Assembly (NCBI RefSeq): GCF_000276665.1
Contig: NW_004955476.1
Span: 9,278,248-9,342,247, forward strand
Source of the DNA: Chinchilla lanigera
Lineage: Eukaryota > Chordata > Mammalia > Rodentia > Chinchillidae
DNA: 64,000 nt
Direction: 5' to 3'
A program made the position numbers and the translations under genes. Every line of letters begins with the position of its first letter. Within the stretch, counting starts at the first letter, position 1. This document shows positions 44,653 through 55,079 of the stretch, piece after piece. The notes below the pieces were generated by a model that made no database searches, was not told where the DNA came from, and saw nothing but the letters and a program-made list of their open reading frames with translations.

Positions 44653-45854
44653 ACTGGATAAAGAGTAGATATGCAATTTTACATGAAGCTAATAATTCAC
44701 ATTACTCTGTAGGCTATGAGGAGCTACTTTGTGTTTTTGAGCAGAGGCATGGCATAGATTTGCACTTTAGAAAGTTCACTGGAAGTTGCTATGCAGGATA
44801 AATCAGAGGAGGGGAGATGGAAGACAGAGAGCTCTCTTAGAAAGTCTAATCAAACTCAAGTACAATTAATAATAACCTTCAATTAAGCAGTGGACATTAT
44901 GTTAAAAAATTCCATATGCTATTTCTTTACTATGGATAACAACTGTATTAAGGTGATATCATCATGAGAGAGGCCATGAGCCTGCACAGAAGGTGCAGAT
45001 TTAAGAAGGAAATGTCACAAATAAGCATGCTTATCTATGCTTAGGGGTGGGCTTCTCTGGATGTCTGGCAGCCAGTCCCTCTAGTGAATGGTGTGCTACC
45101 AGGGGCTTTGGAAGAACACCCTCTCGCACTGTGTGGGAGACCTGCTCTCACTCCTAAGGAGCAACTGCATCACCCAAGCTGAGCAAAACAGCCTTTCCCT
45201 CCTGGTGTGAAAATTCAAAAATGGGGGACGGATGAACATTCATTCCAGAGGTAATGCTTAGCATAGCTGGCTAAATTATTGGTTCTTCCTGAACCAAGGG
45301 TGGCCTAGGTTTCCTTCCAATTTCTAAAGCTAGTCTCCTACCTCAAATACCTTCTCTTTCTGCTTAAGTTTTCTTCTATTGTTTTCAACCAAAAAGCTTC
45401 CATTAATGTAGTGTCTGATTAGAAAAGAGGATGGTGGGAAGGTAGAGGACTGGGTGGTGTTTATGGGGATCCCCTTCTAATTAGGATGACTGTAAACAGG
45501 CCTCCTTCTAAAGTGTCACTCAGACAGGTGACTGCAATTTATTCTCTGTGTCACTTTCATTCTGGTGAACAATCTTTATTTTAACACCTGTATAGGGTGG
45601 GCTTCCTGAGCTACATAAAAGGGAACCTCTGCTCCTGTAGCTGCAGCAAGGTGCATATTAATGATGGTTGGGTAGACCCCTGCCTGTGAGGCTCAGAAAC
45701 ATGAAAGACACACCTACATGTGTGTGATCCATGCCATCAAAGGCCACAGGAACATCAGTGGGAAGGAAAATTGACAGAGCCACAGAACCCAGCCCTTATC
45801 AAACAGGAGGTCTGGACAAATCCTCATTAGAGAAGTCCCTGCGCCATGGCCTGA
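44653..45854. other. Single-copy non-coding stretch
   Basis: No gene recognised. A TATA-like 'ctacataaaaggg' at about 45613-45625, followed by GC-richer DNA, could be a cryptic promoter upstream of the long open frame at 45855, but no transcript evidence is visible. Confidence 0.35.
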
Positions 45855-46598
45855 TTGAAAGGTTTCCCGCTGCAAGGATCCGGAAGCAAAGGTCAAAGTG
45901 GCCTTGTGGTCAGGTCTTTCCACTGCTCTTTCTATGAGGGGATGAAGGAAGCCTTCAAATCAGTCAGGGTCGGACCTGGGCTAACAGCAGTGCTTAATCA
46001 GGTGCCCTTGGACCCAGGCAGGACAACTCTGACTATGGCAAAGGAGGCATCAGTGACAGATGCCCTAAGAGGCATTGGTCTCATATCTCTCCACTTCTGT
46101 CAAACTCCTGGTTGGCTGTGGATCAAGGCTGCCACTGTGACCACATCTGGCTACATCTACAGCAAAGATCAAAGCTCTAGATCTGCGAGTATAAAGAGGG
46201 CCACTTACCAGTCCCGTCTCAGCAGCCTGCTGCTTGCCCCTGGGGGCACCTGGGAAGTATTTGCAGGGGAAGGGTCAATAGTGAGAACAGGACAGGTCCA
46301 CTATGCCCCAAAGCCTGAGGGGAATGTCTTGCATCACTGCACCTCCTGGGTCTCTGGTCCAGAAGGGAAGAATTTCCTCCTGCCCCTTTGCTGCCTCCCC
46401 AGTCCCACTGTCCTGTCAGCATTCCCATTTTTTCAGAGGCAGACAGAGGCCTGGGACTCCTCTGATGACACTTCCTGTTGTTTATTCTGGGGCCACTTGA
46501 GAGATAAGCATAGGAGAGGCCTGGCCTGGAATCCCTGCCTCCATCCGATGGTGCAGCTCAGCAGGTCACACAGCCCCTTCAGTCTCTGCCTTTGTTGA
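45855..46598 (+). other. Longest open reading frame (247 codons), probably not a gene
   Basis: An uninterrupted plus-strand frame from an ATG at 45855 to a stop at 46598. The translation has no signal peptide, transmembrane segment, zinc finger, kinase or other motif I know. Its composition (Ser, Gly, Leu, Pro, Cys, Trp) is what GC-rich non-coding DNA gives by chance. A shorter minus-strand frame overlaps it (46219-46428). There is no retrocopy tail or TSD. It could be a lineage-specific retrocopy remnant or part of a non-coding transcript, but I cannot support either. Confidence 0.2.
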
Positions 46599-47975
46599 AA
46601 GGGAGGATGTGCGTCCTGTCTCTCACAAACCTTCCGTGTGCTGGGCAGGACCGGATGGTGCCTGTCCTGCCTCTCTTTATGGCAAAAATATCTTTACACA
46701 GACTCCCAGAAATGTGTGGTGTGCCTGCCCCTCTTGAAAACCACCTTTCATGCCATTACTATGACAACCTTCCTCTAACACGAGCAAGGTCCAGAGAGCA
46801 AATGCTGATGCCACAGATAACTGGCCTTTGGCACCCACCGCCCAAGCCAAGGCAGGCCACTGTCTGACCACCCCAGCTGCCTGGACGGAGGATGGAATCT
46901 CTCTGCTCAGTCATTTCCTGGATCAGACGCCCGCCTGGCTCCACAACACCAACCATTCAAAGCTGCCCTCTCTGCCCTTTCAAATTTAATTTGCTTCAAA
47001 TCTTGTAGGAGCCACGGAATTATTTCAGGATTGGAGTCAAGTGAAAACAGGTGTGCTATTCTTTCGTCCCCCCCCCCCTTCAAAGGAGCCTGAGGAGGGT
47101 TGGAGGAGCCTGGCTGTAGAGCAGGGCAGTCCTGGCTCGCCTGGTGCTGCCTCAGTTTCTTGGAGGTCCCAAGGTAAGTCAGACTTCTGCCCCATGCAAG
47201 CATCCATGCAGGGACAGGATGTGGTATGACACTGTCCACCCCAGGCCAACACCCTGCTCTGCCCTTGAGCAGTCCATTCTGGTCTTAAGGCCGAGGCATG
47301 GTGGTCCTTCCTTCCAGGAGAAAGCCAAGTTCTCTCCCTGGCTCCCCTGGCATTTTCCTTGTCTGTCCCGTCTAGGCTGGCCCTGCTGGAGCGTTGGTAT
47401 TTAGAGGACCATGTGTGGAAAACGTTCACAATGTTTGAAGTAAGTAGAAAAGTCTTATGCAAATAGAAACATTGGAGTTCAGCAAAAAGCCAACGCACGG
47501 AGGAAAGCACTCCAGCTTTGCAGTCCTTGAGAGGGGAACCGTGAGCACGGAGACCGCCGTTCTTGCTGCGGAGGCCTGCGGGGATAGACGTCTCCTCCCA
47601 CCCACCTCTACAAACCCTTTGCCTTCCTTATTTCTTCTCATAACTCCCAATCCCATTTCGATGGCAACAGCTTCCAAGTTCAGATCTCCAACCTGTACCT
47701 CTCTCCTGAACTTCAGACATGGGTAGCAGTGATTGACCTGCTATCTCTCCTGAGCATCTGAAATACTCAAAACCACTGCCCTCTAAATCTTGGCCTTCCC
47801 TACGGCAATGCAGTACTTCACTGTGCTCAGGCCCCAATCCTCAGAGACATCTTTGCCACATTCCTCATCCAGTCTGTTGGAGCCTCTTGCTGCTGCTCCA
47901 CCTATAAAATATTTCTCAAGTCCAGTAACTTCTTATCATTTATTTTGCTGCCACCCTGATACAAGTCACAATTTT
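46599..47975. other. Single-copy non-coding stretch
   Basis: No gene recognised. It includes a C-run (47068-47078) and the repeat-free AT-rich piece 46980-47040. Many open frames overlap on both strands (46592-47510). Confidence 0.4.
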
Positions 47976-47979
47976 CTAC

Positions 47980-48655
47980 TTAAAAATTACAACAGGCTTC
48001 TAGCTGGTCAGCCTACTCCACTCCCCCTACCCTGCCCTAGATGCAGAGAGAAATGAATGTGATTCTCTTAAGCCGTAATTATGTCACCTCATCGTGGATT
48101 TGCCACCCTCCAATGGATTCCCCTGTTATTCACAGTAAAAGCCAGAGTCTTCCCATTGGCCCAGAAGACCCTCCAATATCCACTTCCTGTCCCACTTCCT
48201 GCTACTTAACCTCTGATCTCATCATCTCCCCCTTCCCCTTGCTCTCTCCCTTCCAATTCCATTGGCCTCCACCATGGTCCTCAAGCTCACCAAGGATGTG
48301 GCCACCTCAGGACACTTGATCTGCTGTTCCCTCTGTACGTGAGACAATCTCCCCACCCCAGGTACCTCACCTTGGTTGCACCCTCCATGGCTGTAGTTCT
48401 TTGCTGGGTATCATCATATCCAGTATCTTCACAAAGTAGCAGTGGTCACAAAGACCCCTTTCCACTGCCTTAGGGCCCTTAGCCATTGCTTAGCCTGCTT
48501 TACATTTTCATGTTATGATTATTTTCACCTGGTTTATTAACTACACATTTGCTGACCTTCTGTATTCCCCCAAAGCGAAAATGAACTCTAGGAAGATGGA
48601 ACTTTTCTTTGTTTACTGCTGTTTCTCCAGAACCTAAGCTGATGTCTTTGTGTGG
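47980..48655 (+). mobile_element. L2 LINE, well-preserved 3' portion
   Basis: Sense order of L2 ORF2 end and 3' UTR: 'tgccaccctccaatggattc', 'cacagtaaaagccagagtct', 'cagaagaccctccaatatcc', 'ctcaccaaggatgtggccac', 'gatctgctgttccctctgta' and 'gaactctaggaagatggaac', then 'tttgtttactgctgtttctc'. L2 encoded an RT-type ORF2 but has been extinct since before the placental radiation, and this copy has no usable frame. It is the longest L2 piece in the window. Confidence 0.75.
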
Positions 48656-50770
48656 TAGGCATAGCACAGAAGTTTTAGAAAGCTATCCAGCACCCCTCAA
48701 GTTTCCTGTACCCCCTGCTCTGCATGATACCCCCAGCTTTAAGGCAGCTGCAACATTTCATGTCCCTCTACACAAGCTCACAGGCAGAGACAGGGCTGGG
48801 ATTGTTACGAGACTCAGTCAGAACCAATGAGACATAGTGAAATTGTCTTCAGCTTCCAGGAACTTCAGGGATGTCTTCCTCATGGAATTTTAAACTAACA
48901 AGATACAGAAAGAACTGTGCTTATGCAGTCATTTGGGCACTTGAGGGAAGTCTAGGCAGCCACTGAGACACACTGGTAAGGAGAAGTTGCCATTCTTAAG
49001 CACAATATGATTCTGTTGTCACCTCCTCATGCCACATGAGGAGATCTGGACTTGAGGGAGAAAACAGGAAAATAAATAAATCATCCCTTCTCCTGCTGAG
49101 CTGCCCCACTGCACCTTTTAGAGCTTCAATGACCCCATAACACAGATCAGTGATGGAGACAGGTTGCCTCCCCTGTCCAAGTCTAGTGGAAGTGAGATCA
49201 TTCCCTGGAGAGTAAAACTGAGAAAGAGCCAGAAGCTCTGACGAGCTCAGTAGGAAAACATGCCATGATTGACTAGTGATGTCTGTTATGAGCACAAGCC
49301 TGGGATGTGGTGTACATTAGGGTAGGAACTCTGTCTTTCCAGAAAGCGTGAAAACTGAGTTAATTTCAGGGACATGCTAGTTACTAAATATGTACATGAT
49401 GAGGAACAAGGAAAAACACCTGATGGATTAAGGAGAACCAGGCACGGATTCCAGTAGGTGACACACCAGGGAAACCTGGAGGTTTGGGCAGCCCATTGAC
49501 TGTTTTATCTGGAACAGAGGTGCCACCTCAAGGAGGGACTTGAGGTCAGGCCAGGCACATTCCACCAGCAACAGTGTAATCAGTGAGGACCTCGAACGCC
49601 GGACAGAAAGGAGTGGATTGGATGCAGCAGTAATGGGAGGTTCTGCGGGATCTCCAGTGGGGGAGGGCTGTGCTGTACTGAGATCGATGTTGGAAGCAGA
49701 TTATTCTGTCAGTTCAATGCAGGACGGATTGAAGCCTTGGGAACTGGCATGGGGGAGGCTGGTTAGCGTCTTGCTGCAGCAAGACAGTGAAATGCACTCT
49801 GGAAAATGTCTCAAGCAGATCTGTCAGGAAGGTGACCACAGACCCCTTTGCCATGTCCACACCTGCACTGTGGACATTTTTAGAGAAGTTTCAGTGCCTC
49901 CTGGGGAAATGGCCTGAGCAGCTGGAGAGGTCTCTCAAGCCAGTGGACCCGGCAGTGCGGGCCAGGAGGGAGGCAAGCCTGAAGCTTTGGGTGTGGAAAG
50001 AAGCGAGCCTTGGCCACTGTCTGCTCAGAGGAGCTTCTGGTACTGCTGCTGAGTCAGACAAACAGAAGGTTCATTAGTCACTAGGTTAACTTGTGTGAAC
50101 CTGGGTCAGCCATGGTAAGGACGGGGACATAAGTGCAAATATCTAAAGTAACCACATGAACTGCAGTGCCCAAGACACCAATGTTCCTAAGAAGAAGAAC
50201 TACTCAGCTCAGTGGGTGGCTTCCATCCCACAGGTGAGCTAAATGCTCCAGTTTGCTCCAGATTTCACCCTGTCTGGGGGCACCACCCCTGCGGTAGTTT
50301 GGATCTGGAATTACCCCAAAGCCCTGTGTTTGATGACTAGGTGTGTGTGCATGTGTGTTTAATGCCAGCTGCTGCTGGAAGCCCTTTCTGGCCCTGGGGG
50401 AGAAGAAAACTTCCTTCCTTGCGGTGACTCTTCCTTAGGAAAACGCCTGGAAAGCCTCACCCTCCTGAGAGGAGCCCGCGTCGGGCATCCTGATGAAGAG
50501 GGTTGCGGAACAGTGGTGTTGGGGCTCAGAGGTCCGGAGCTCGGTGAAGAGATGAGGTGAGAGGAAGGAAGACACTGAGGGGAAAGCCTGCCTGGAGACC
50601 CCGGAGGTGGGGTAGAGGAGGGAATCGGGCAGAGAACATCTCTCCCTGCTGAGATGGCAGGGAGACGCCCACGCAGGGCTGCTTCAGGGAACAGGGACCG
50701 GAAGGGCAGGGAGAGTTCCCGCTGCTCCAGCCACCTTCTGCCTACCTAACGCTGTTAACAGTACGTGGGG
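48656..50770. other. Single-copy non-coding stretch
   Basis: No gene recognised. The plus-strand frame 49540-49917 (125 codons) and minus-strand frame 48996-49295 have no domain. Confidence 0.4.
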
Positions 50771-50774
50771 AGAC

Positions 50775-50880
50775 ATTCTGTTAGCCCACTTATACAGACA
50801 GGGAAACAGGCCTAGGGCATGAGTGCTTTGCCCAAAGACACCCCACTACAAATGACTCTGGATTCTGTGCTCTACATTAT
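50775..50880 (-). mobile_element. MIR SINE fragment
   Basis: 'cttatacagacagggaaaca', 'gagtgctttgcccaaagaca' and 'tgactctggattctgtgctc' follow the reversed MIR order (ttttacagatgaggaaac ... acttgcccaaggtcaca ... tctgactccagagcctgtgctc). Confidence 0.65.
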
Positions 50881-50980
50881 CCTGAAAAGAAAAGCTCCAT
50901 TTCTGGTGAGGAGATGGTATAAAACAAAGGATTCACAAAAAGAAGGAGTTAGAATAGTAGTGACTCAAAAAAAATAGAAA

Positions 50981-51160
50981 GCCGGGCATAGTGGTGCACA
51001 CCTGCAGTCCCAGCACTCTAGGAGGCTGAGGTAGGAGGGTCACAAATGTGAACCCAGACTAGGCCACTTAGTGACTTACTGAGACCCTGTCTGAAAATAA
51101 GAAAGGACTGGGGATGCATCTCAGTGCAAAGACTCTGGGTTCAATCCCTAGTATAAAAGA
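50981..51160 (+). mobile_element. B1-dID composite SINE
   Basis: The B1 head 'gccgggcatagtggtgcaca' is complete at its 5' end. Then come 'ctaggaggctgaggtaggag', 'gagaccctgtctgaaaataa' and the ID-like half 'ggactggggatgcatctcag', ending 'gggttcaatccctagtataa'. It is better preserved than the copy at 4009 and has an A-rich tail. Confidence 0.9.
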
Positions 51161-52812
51161 AAGAGAAAAGAGGAAGAGGACGAGGAGGAAAATCCCAGCC
51201 CCTGGGAGGATGGAGAGAGAGGCCCTCGGAACCTATTCTCCACTGACCTGTGGGATGAGGGGTCTTGACCCATTTACCTTAAACATCAAATGAAGTGGTC
51301 CAGGCTCAGCAGCACTCTGGGTGATCTGCTTGTCTTTGAAAGTCCAGGGTCATGTGCCAGTGATGACACCCATCATCCCAAGTTGGCTGAGATCAAGCCA
51401 CCCCAGAGCCCAAGCCCTGCGCTGACAGAGGAGTAGGGCACCCTGGTCTTGGATCCAGGCAGTCGCAGTGGGGAGGGAAGGGAGCACAGCCAGAGGTCTA
51501 AGGGTTTCTGGGCACTGAAGGTCAGGGAACGACCCGTCACTCTCAAAGACACAACTGAACCGGATGTGTAAGGAGAGAAAGTATTCGAGGGCTTTCCCTC
51601 GAGGAAGGTTTGCATTTGTCTGAAGGATACAGAAAGGAGACACACTTTAGGTGCCCTGTCCTCCTGGCCCCCACATGCTCCTCAGGCTTTTCCAGGAAAC
51701 AGAGCTGCCCTGATGGATGCTTCCCTGCTTACTGATTTGCCAAGTGTGGGCTTTGCCATTACTTTTAACTTGCAACAATGGGGAAAATCTTTGAATGAAA
51801 ACTCTATCCATCAAAGATAAAAAAGTTAAGGGCTGTCAGGGAGGAAAATGAGCAGGCATGATCAAAGGGCAATGCGTTTAACCCTTCCAGAGGTCCGGAG
51901 TCCAGGATCCAGGCTGCCTCTGCTGTTTCCCTTCTCCTCTTTTCTCTCTTTGTTAGAAAATCTCCCAAGCTTATATTTTACTGATGGTCCGTTAGCATTG
52001 CGTTAGCAGTGCAGGAACGGCCTTCCTGCCCCAGTGCTGAGCTTTTGTTTCCCAGAATGGGAACTGGAGGGAGGGAAAAATTAAAAGCAAGTGAGCTATG
52101 GCTTCCTGAATTCCCCTCCAACAGGACTTCAAGGGTTACTTCCCAAATGCCATTTTCTTTTATTAGAAACGCGCTGCTCTTTGCACTTAACATGCACTCC
52201 GCATCTGTCGCCTCTGTCTTGGAAATTACACGTGTGAAGCAACCCCAAGTGCGGGCTGAGCGGGGGGAAAAGCGTGTGCGCTGGGTGTGCACAAAGAATC
52301 CAAGCGTGTGACCGCGCGGAGATGAGCTCTGTGAGGTGGGATTGTGTGGGTTGATTGTGCTGAGCTCCAGTAGAGCCAAAAGGGAGGGAAGAGCTCAAAG
52401 TGAGAGAAAGGCGTTGATGGACACTCAGAGTTAAACAAAGAAGCCTTTTTGAGTATTAAGACATAAAAACAATGGGTCCAGGGCCATGGAATGGTGCCCA
52501 GGGCCCCCAAATGCTCATTTGCTTTTTAAGGTTGTTTGGGCTTTAATTAGTGAAGCTTTGCCCAAAAGGATTAAAAATCTTGAACTTTCAGAAAGAACCA
52601 TTTCACAGGGGCAAGTGGGAAGAAGGCGGAGCAGATGCCGATGCCAGAACAGAACCCACTGCTTGTTTAGCCAAGGATTAGAACTCTAAGCCCTGGGGTG
52701 GGGCCAGCCATTTATTTACAAGAAAAGCTCAGGCCACTTTATCCTGCTTTCTGGGGTGAATGAAACTTATTGAGGAGAATCTTGCAGAAATGATGCTCTT
52801 TTCTTTGTTTTA
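51161..52812. other. Single-copy stretch with a possible conserved block
   Basis: No gene recognised. The segment 51720-52340 is repeat-free, with 'gaaaatctttgaatgaaaac', 'tgcactccgcatctgtcgcc' and 'cgtgtgaccgcgcggagatg', and has more CpG than its flanks. It could be regulatory. Open frames at 51978-52510 overlap on both strands. Confidence 0.35.
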
Positions 52813-52814
52813 AT

Positions 52815-53060
52815 CTTTCCACTTCTATCAAGCTTCAGAGGCTCACATTTGCGGCTACTCTCAACACTCCAGAGCATATTGAATTCCTTCCAGTTCTGCC
52901 AAAGTCTAAGCTATTTCTTGTGTCTAAAACACCACACAAAAGGCTCTTCTCTGCTTCCGTTTGACCAACTCCCATGCATCCTTCAAGACAAATGCACTGA
53001 TACCCTCCCCAAGGCCAAGGTACTGCAACCACATTGCCGTAGTTGATCCTGTGCTCCTCT
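52815..53060 (+). mobile_element. L2 LINE fragment
   Basis: 'ccaactcccatgcatccttc' followed by 'aagacaaatgcactgatacc', with 'ctccccaaggccaag', matches the L2 3' segment (caactcctactcatccttcaagactcagctcaaatgtcacc). It is diverged. Confidence 0.5.
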
Positions 53061-53600
53061 GGGCCGGTTACTGGAATCTGTCCGTGCAGCTGCGACTGTC
53101 ACATTGCTTTGCAAGTACTTGGTACCACGTGTGTGTACACAAAAAGACATACATGGCCCATGTGCACATTTCCCATGGGAAAGAGGTACTCATGAGCTCA
53201 AGGAAGGAAATACTGCAGGTAACAAAACCTCTGCGTGACTCCCCTGCTATATTCTGCTACTTATCCACAAGATGCAAGTAAAGGAATTTTACATTTACTA
53301 TAGCCTTGCTTCTCTTTCTAATTTAACCACATGGATTTGTATTTCTAAATGATACACTAATGTTGCATTTTTTAGATCCTATATATTTTTTTTTCAGAAT
53401 CATCCATGACAATTGATTCATAACTTTCTCAGTAAGGGGTGACATTGTCCCAAGGGGTGAGTGTTAGTTCTAAAAGTATTGAAAACTTGCTGTTAAAGCA
53501 AAGATACACAAACAGCATAGAATATAGTTTGTATGTTGAATTAAAATTTCATCCAGGGCAGATTGTTAGGAAATAATATCTAAAAATATCTTTTAGGGGT
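53061..53600. other. Single-copy AT-rich stretch
   Basis: No gene or repeat recognised. A T-run is at 53387-53394. Confidence 0.4.
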
Positions 53601-53888
53601 GTGACAATGACCAGCAAGTTGGGAAACCCAAGTATGGATTACGTATTCTTTTTACTGCACAGTATCTCACTATGCAGCTGTGCTCAGACTACACCACAAC
53701 TATCCATGTTAATGTTGAGGGATATACAGGTTATTCCTGTATATCCAATTTTGTGTCCACACCTTGATGACCTAGAAGATATACACCGATTATCTGAAAA
53801 ACATAATCTGCTACAACTCACAGAAGAAGAAATAGATGATTTGAGTAGGTTGGCATCTATTAAAGAGATTGAAGGAAGCCTGGCATAG
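53601..53888 (+). pseudogene. Unidentified coding-like fragment cut off by a B1 SINE
   Basis: A 95-codon frame opens with GTG at 53601 (first ATG 53607). Its last third (about residues 53-93) is protein-like: an acidic, leucine-patterned segment with 'DDLEDIHRLSEKHNLLQLTE' and 'EEIDDLSRL', which would form amphipathic helices. The stop at 53886-53888 lies inside the B1 SINE that starts at 53878, so the frame is truncated by the insertion. The N-terminal part is less convincing. It may be a processed-pseudogene or DNA-transposase remnant; I cannot name the parent and it could still be chance. Confidence 0.3.
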
Positions 53889-54010
53889 TGCTGTCTGTAT
53901 GCCTACATTCCCAGAACCCTGGGAAACTGAAGCAGGAGGATCATAAATTCAAGTTTACCTTAAGGAACTTAGTGATTTAGCAAGGCTTTGTCTCAAAAGA
54001 AAAGAAAATG
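53878..54010 (+). mobile_element. B1-type SINE, diverged
   Basis: 'gcctggcatagtgctgtctg', 'cattcccagaaccctgggaa', 'actgaagcaggaggatcata' and 'gcaaggctttgtctcaaaag' follow the B1 order. It interrupts the coding-like fragment on its left and abuts the L1 on its right. Confidence 0.8.
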
Positions 54011-54220
54011 GAATGAATTATTAATACTTTTCCAAAACAGAAAACATCAACTCTAGATGAGCACACTAGTGATTCTAAAAATATTTAAGGCAGAAATTAT
54101 AGTAATTCTCTACAATTCCTCTGGAAGATAAAAGCAGATAAGTATTTCATAATTTCTCTCTTGAGACCAGCAGTACTCTAACGACAAAGCCAGATAAAGA
54201 CATTACAAGAAAAGAAAACT

Positions 54221-54350
54221 AGCTGGGCGTGGAGGCACACCCCTGTAATCCCAGCATTCAGGAGGCTGAGGCAGGAGGATTAAGCCAGCCTGGGCTACAA
54301 AGTGAGTTCAAGGCCAGCCTGAACTGCATAGTGATGCCCTGTTTCAAAAA
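54221..54350 (+). mobile_element. B1 SINE with internal duplication
   Basis: 'agctgggcgtggaggcacac', 'cattcaggaggctgaggcag', 'gccagcctgggctacaaagt' and then a second 'ggccagcctgaactgcatag'. The block 'gtgag..caaggccagcctg' is therefore present twice. It is flanked by 'agaaaacta' on both sides (TSD) within L1. Confidence 0.9.
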
Positions 54351-54800
54351 GAAAACTACAGACCAGTATCTCCCATGAACAGAAGTGCAAATATCCTCAA
54401 CTGAATATTAGTAAGTGAAATCCTACTATGTATAAAAAATTCAACACATACCACAGCCAAGTAGGATACATCCCAGATGTGCAAGGTAGATTCAACATTC
54501 AAAATTTAATGTAATCTATCACATCAATAGACTAAAGAAGAGAAATTATGTCATCAAACCAATAAATGTAAAAAATCATTTGACAAAACCCCCAACCAAT
54601 CGTAATGAAAACTCAGAAAAATTGAAATAGAGGAAAACTACCTCAATTTGATAAAGAACAATGACAGAAATCTATGGCAGCTAGTATCATACACCATGGC
54701 CAGGAATCCAATTCTTTCCTGCTAAGATCAGGAACAAAACAAGGATGTTTCCTGCCATCAAATTACTTTTTAATGTTATACTTGAAGACCCCAGCTAATG

Positions 54801-54904
54801 CAAGAGAAAAGGAAAGGAAAGGAAAAGGAAAAGAAAGGAAAGGAAAGGAAAGGAAAGGAAAGGAAAGGAAAGGAAAGGAAAGGAAAGGAAAGGAAAGGAA
54901 AAAG
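54801..54904. repeat. (AAAGG)n pentanucleotide microsatellite inside L1
   Basis: About 20 units of 'aaagg', nearly perfect in the right two thirds. They sit exactly where L1 ORF2 normally reads 'caagagaaagaaataaaagg', so the array probably grew from that A/G-rich L1 site. Confidence 0.95.
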
Positions 54905-55079
54905 GGGAAAATTATAGAGATTAGGAAAGAAGAGATGACATAAAGATGTCCTTGTTCAAAGATAACTATATAATCTACACAGAAAATCTGAAAAAATATT
55001 GGTAACATTCCACATCTTTTATTAAATTTTACTGTGAACCTAAAAATGCCCTAAAAACTAAATCTCATTTTTAAAATGT

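Larger units (their letters stand above)
54030..55005 (+). mobile_element. L1 LINE, reverse-transcriptase region of ORF2, decayed
   Basis: Sense L1 ORF2 landmarks, in order, are 'acgacaaagccagataaaga', then after a B1 'gaccagtatctcccatgaac', 'aagtaggatacatcccagat', 'gtgcaaggtagattcaacat', 'taatctatcacatcaataga', 'gtaaaaaatcatttgacaaa', 'gatcaggaacaaaacaagga' and 'ttcaaagataactatataat'. This is the part encoding the reverse transcriptase palm. Numerous stops and indels make it dead. It hosts a B1 (54221-54350) and an expanded AAAGG repeat (54801-54904). Confidence 0.85.

Noticed and set aside
54674..54943. Open frame with Lys-Gly-Lys-Glu-Arg repeats
   Set aside because: It runs through decayed L1 ORF2 into the AAAGG array and is not an independent gene.
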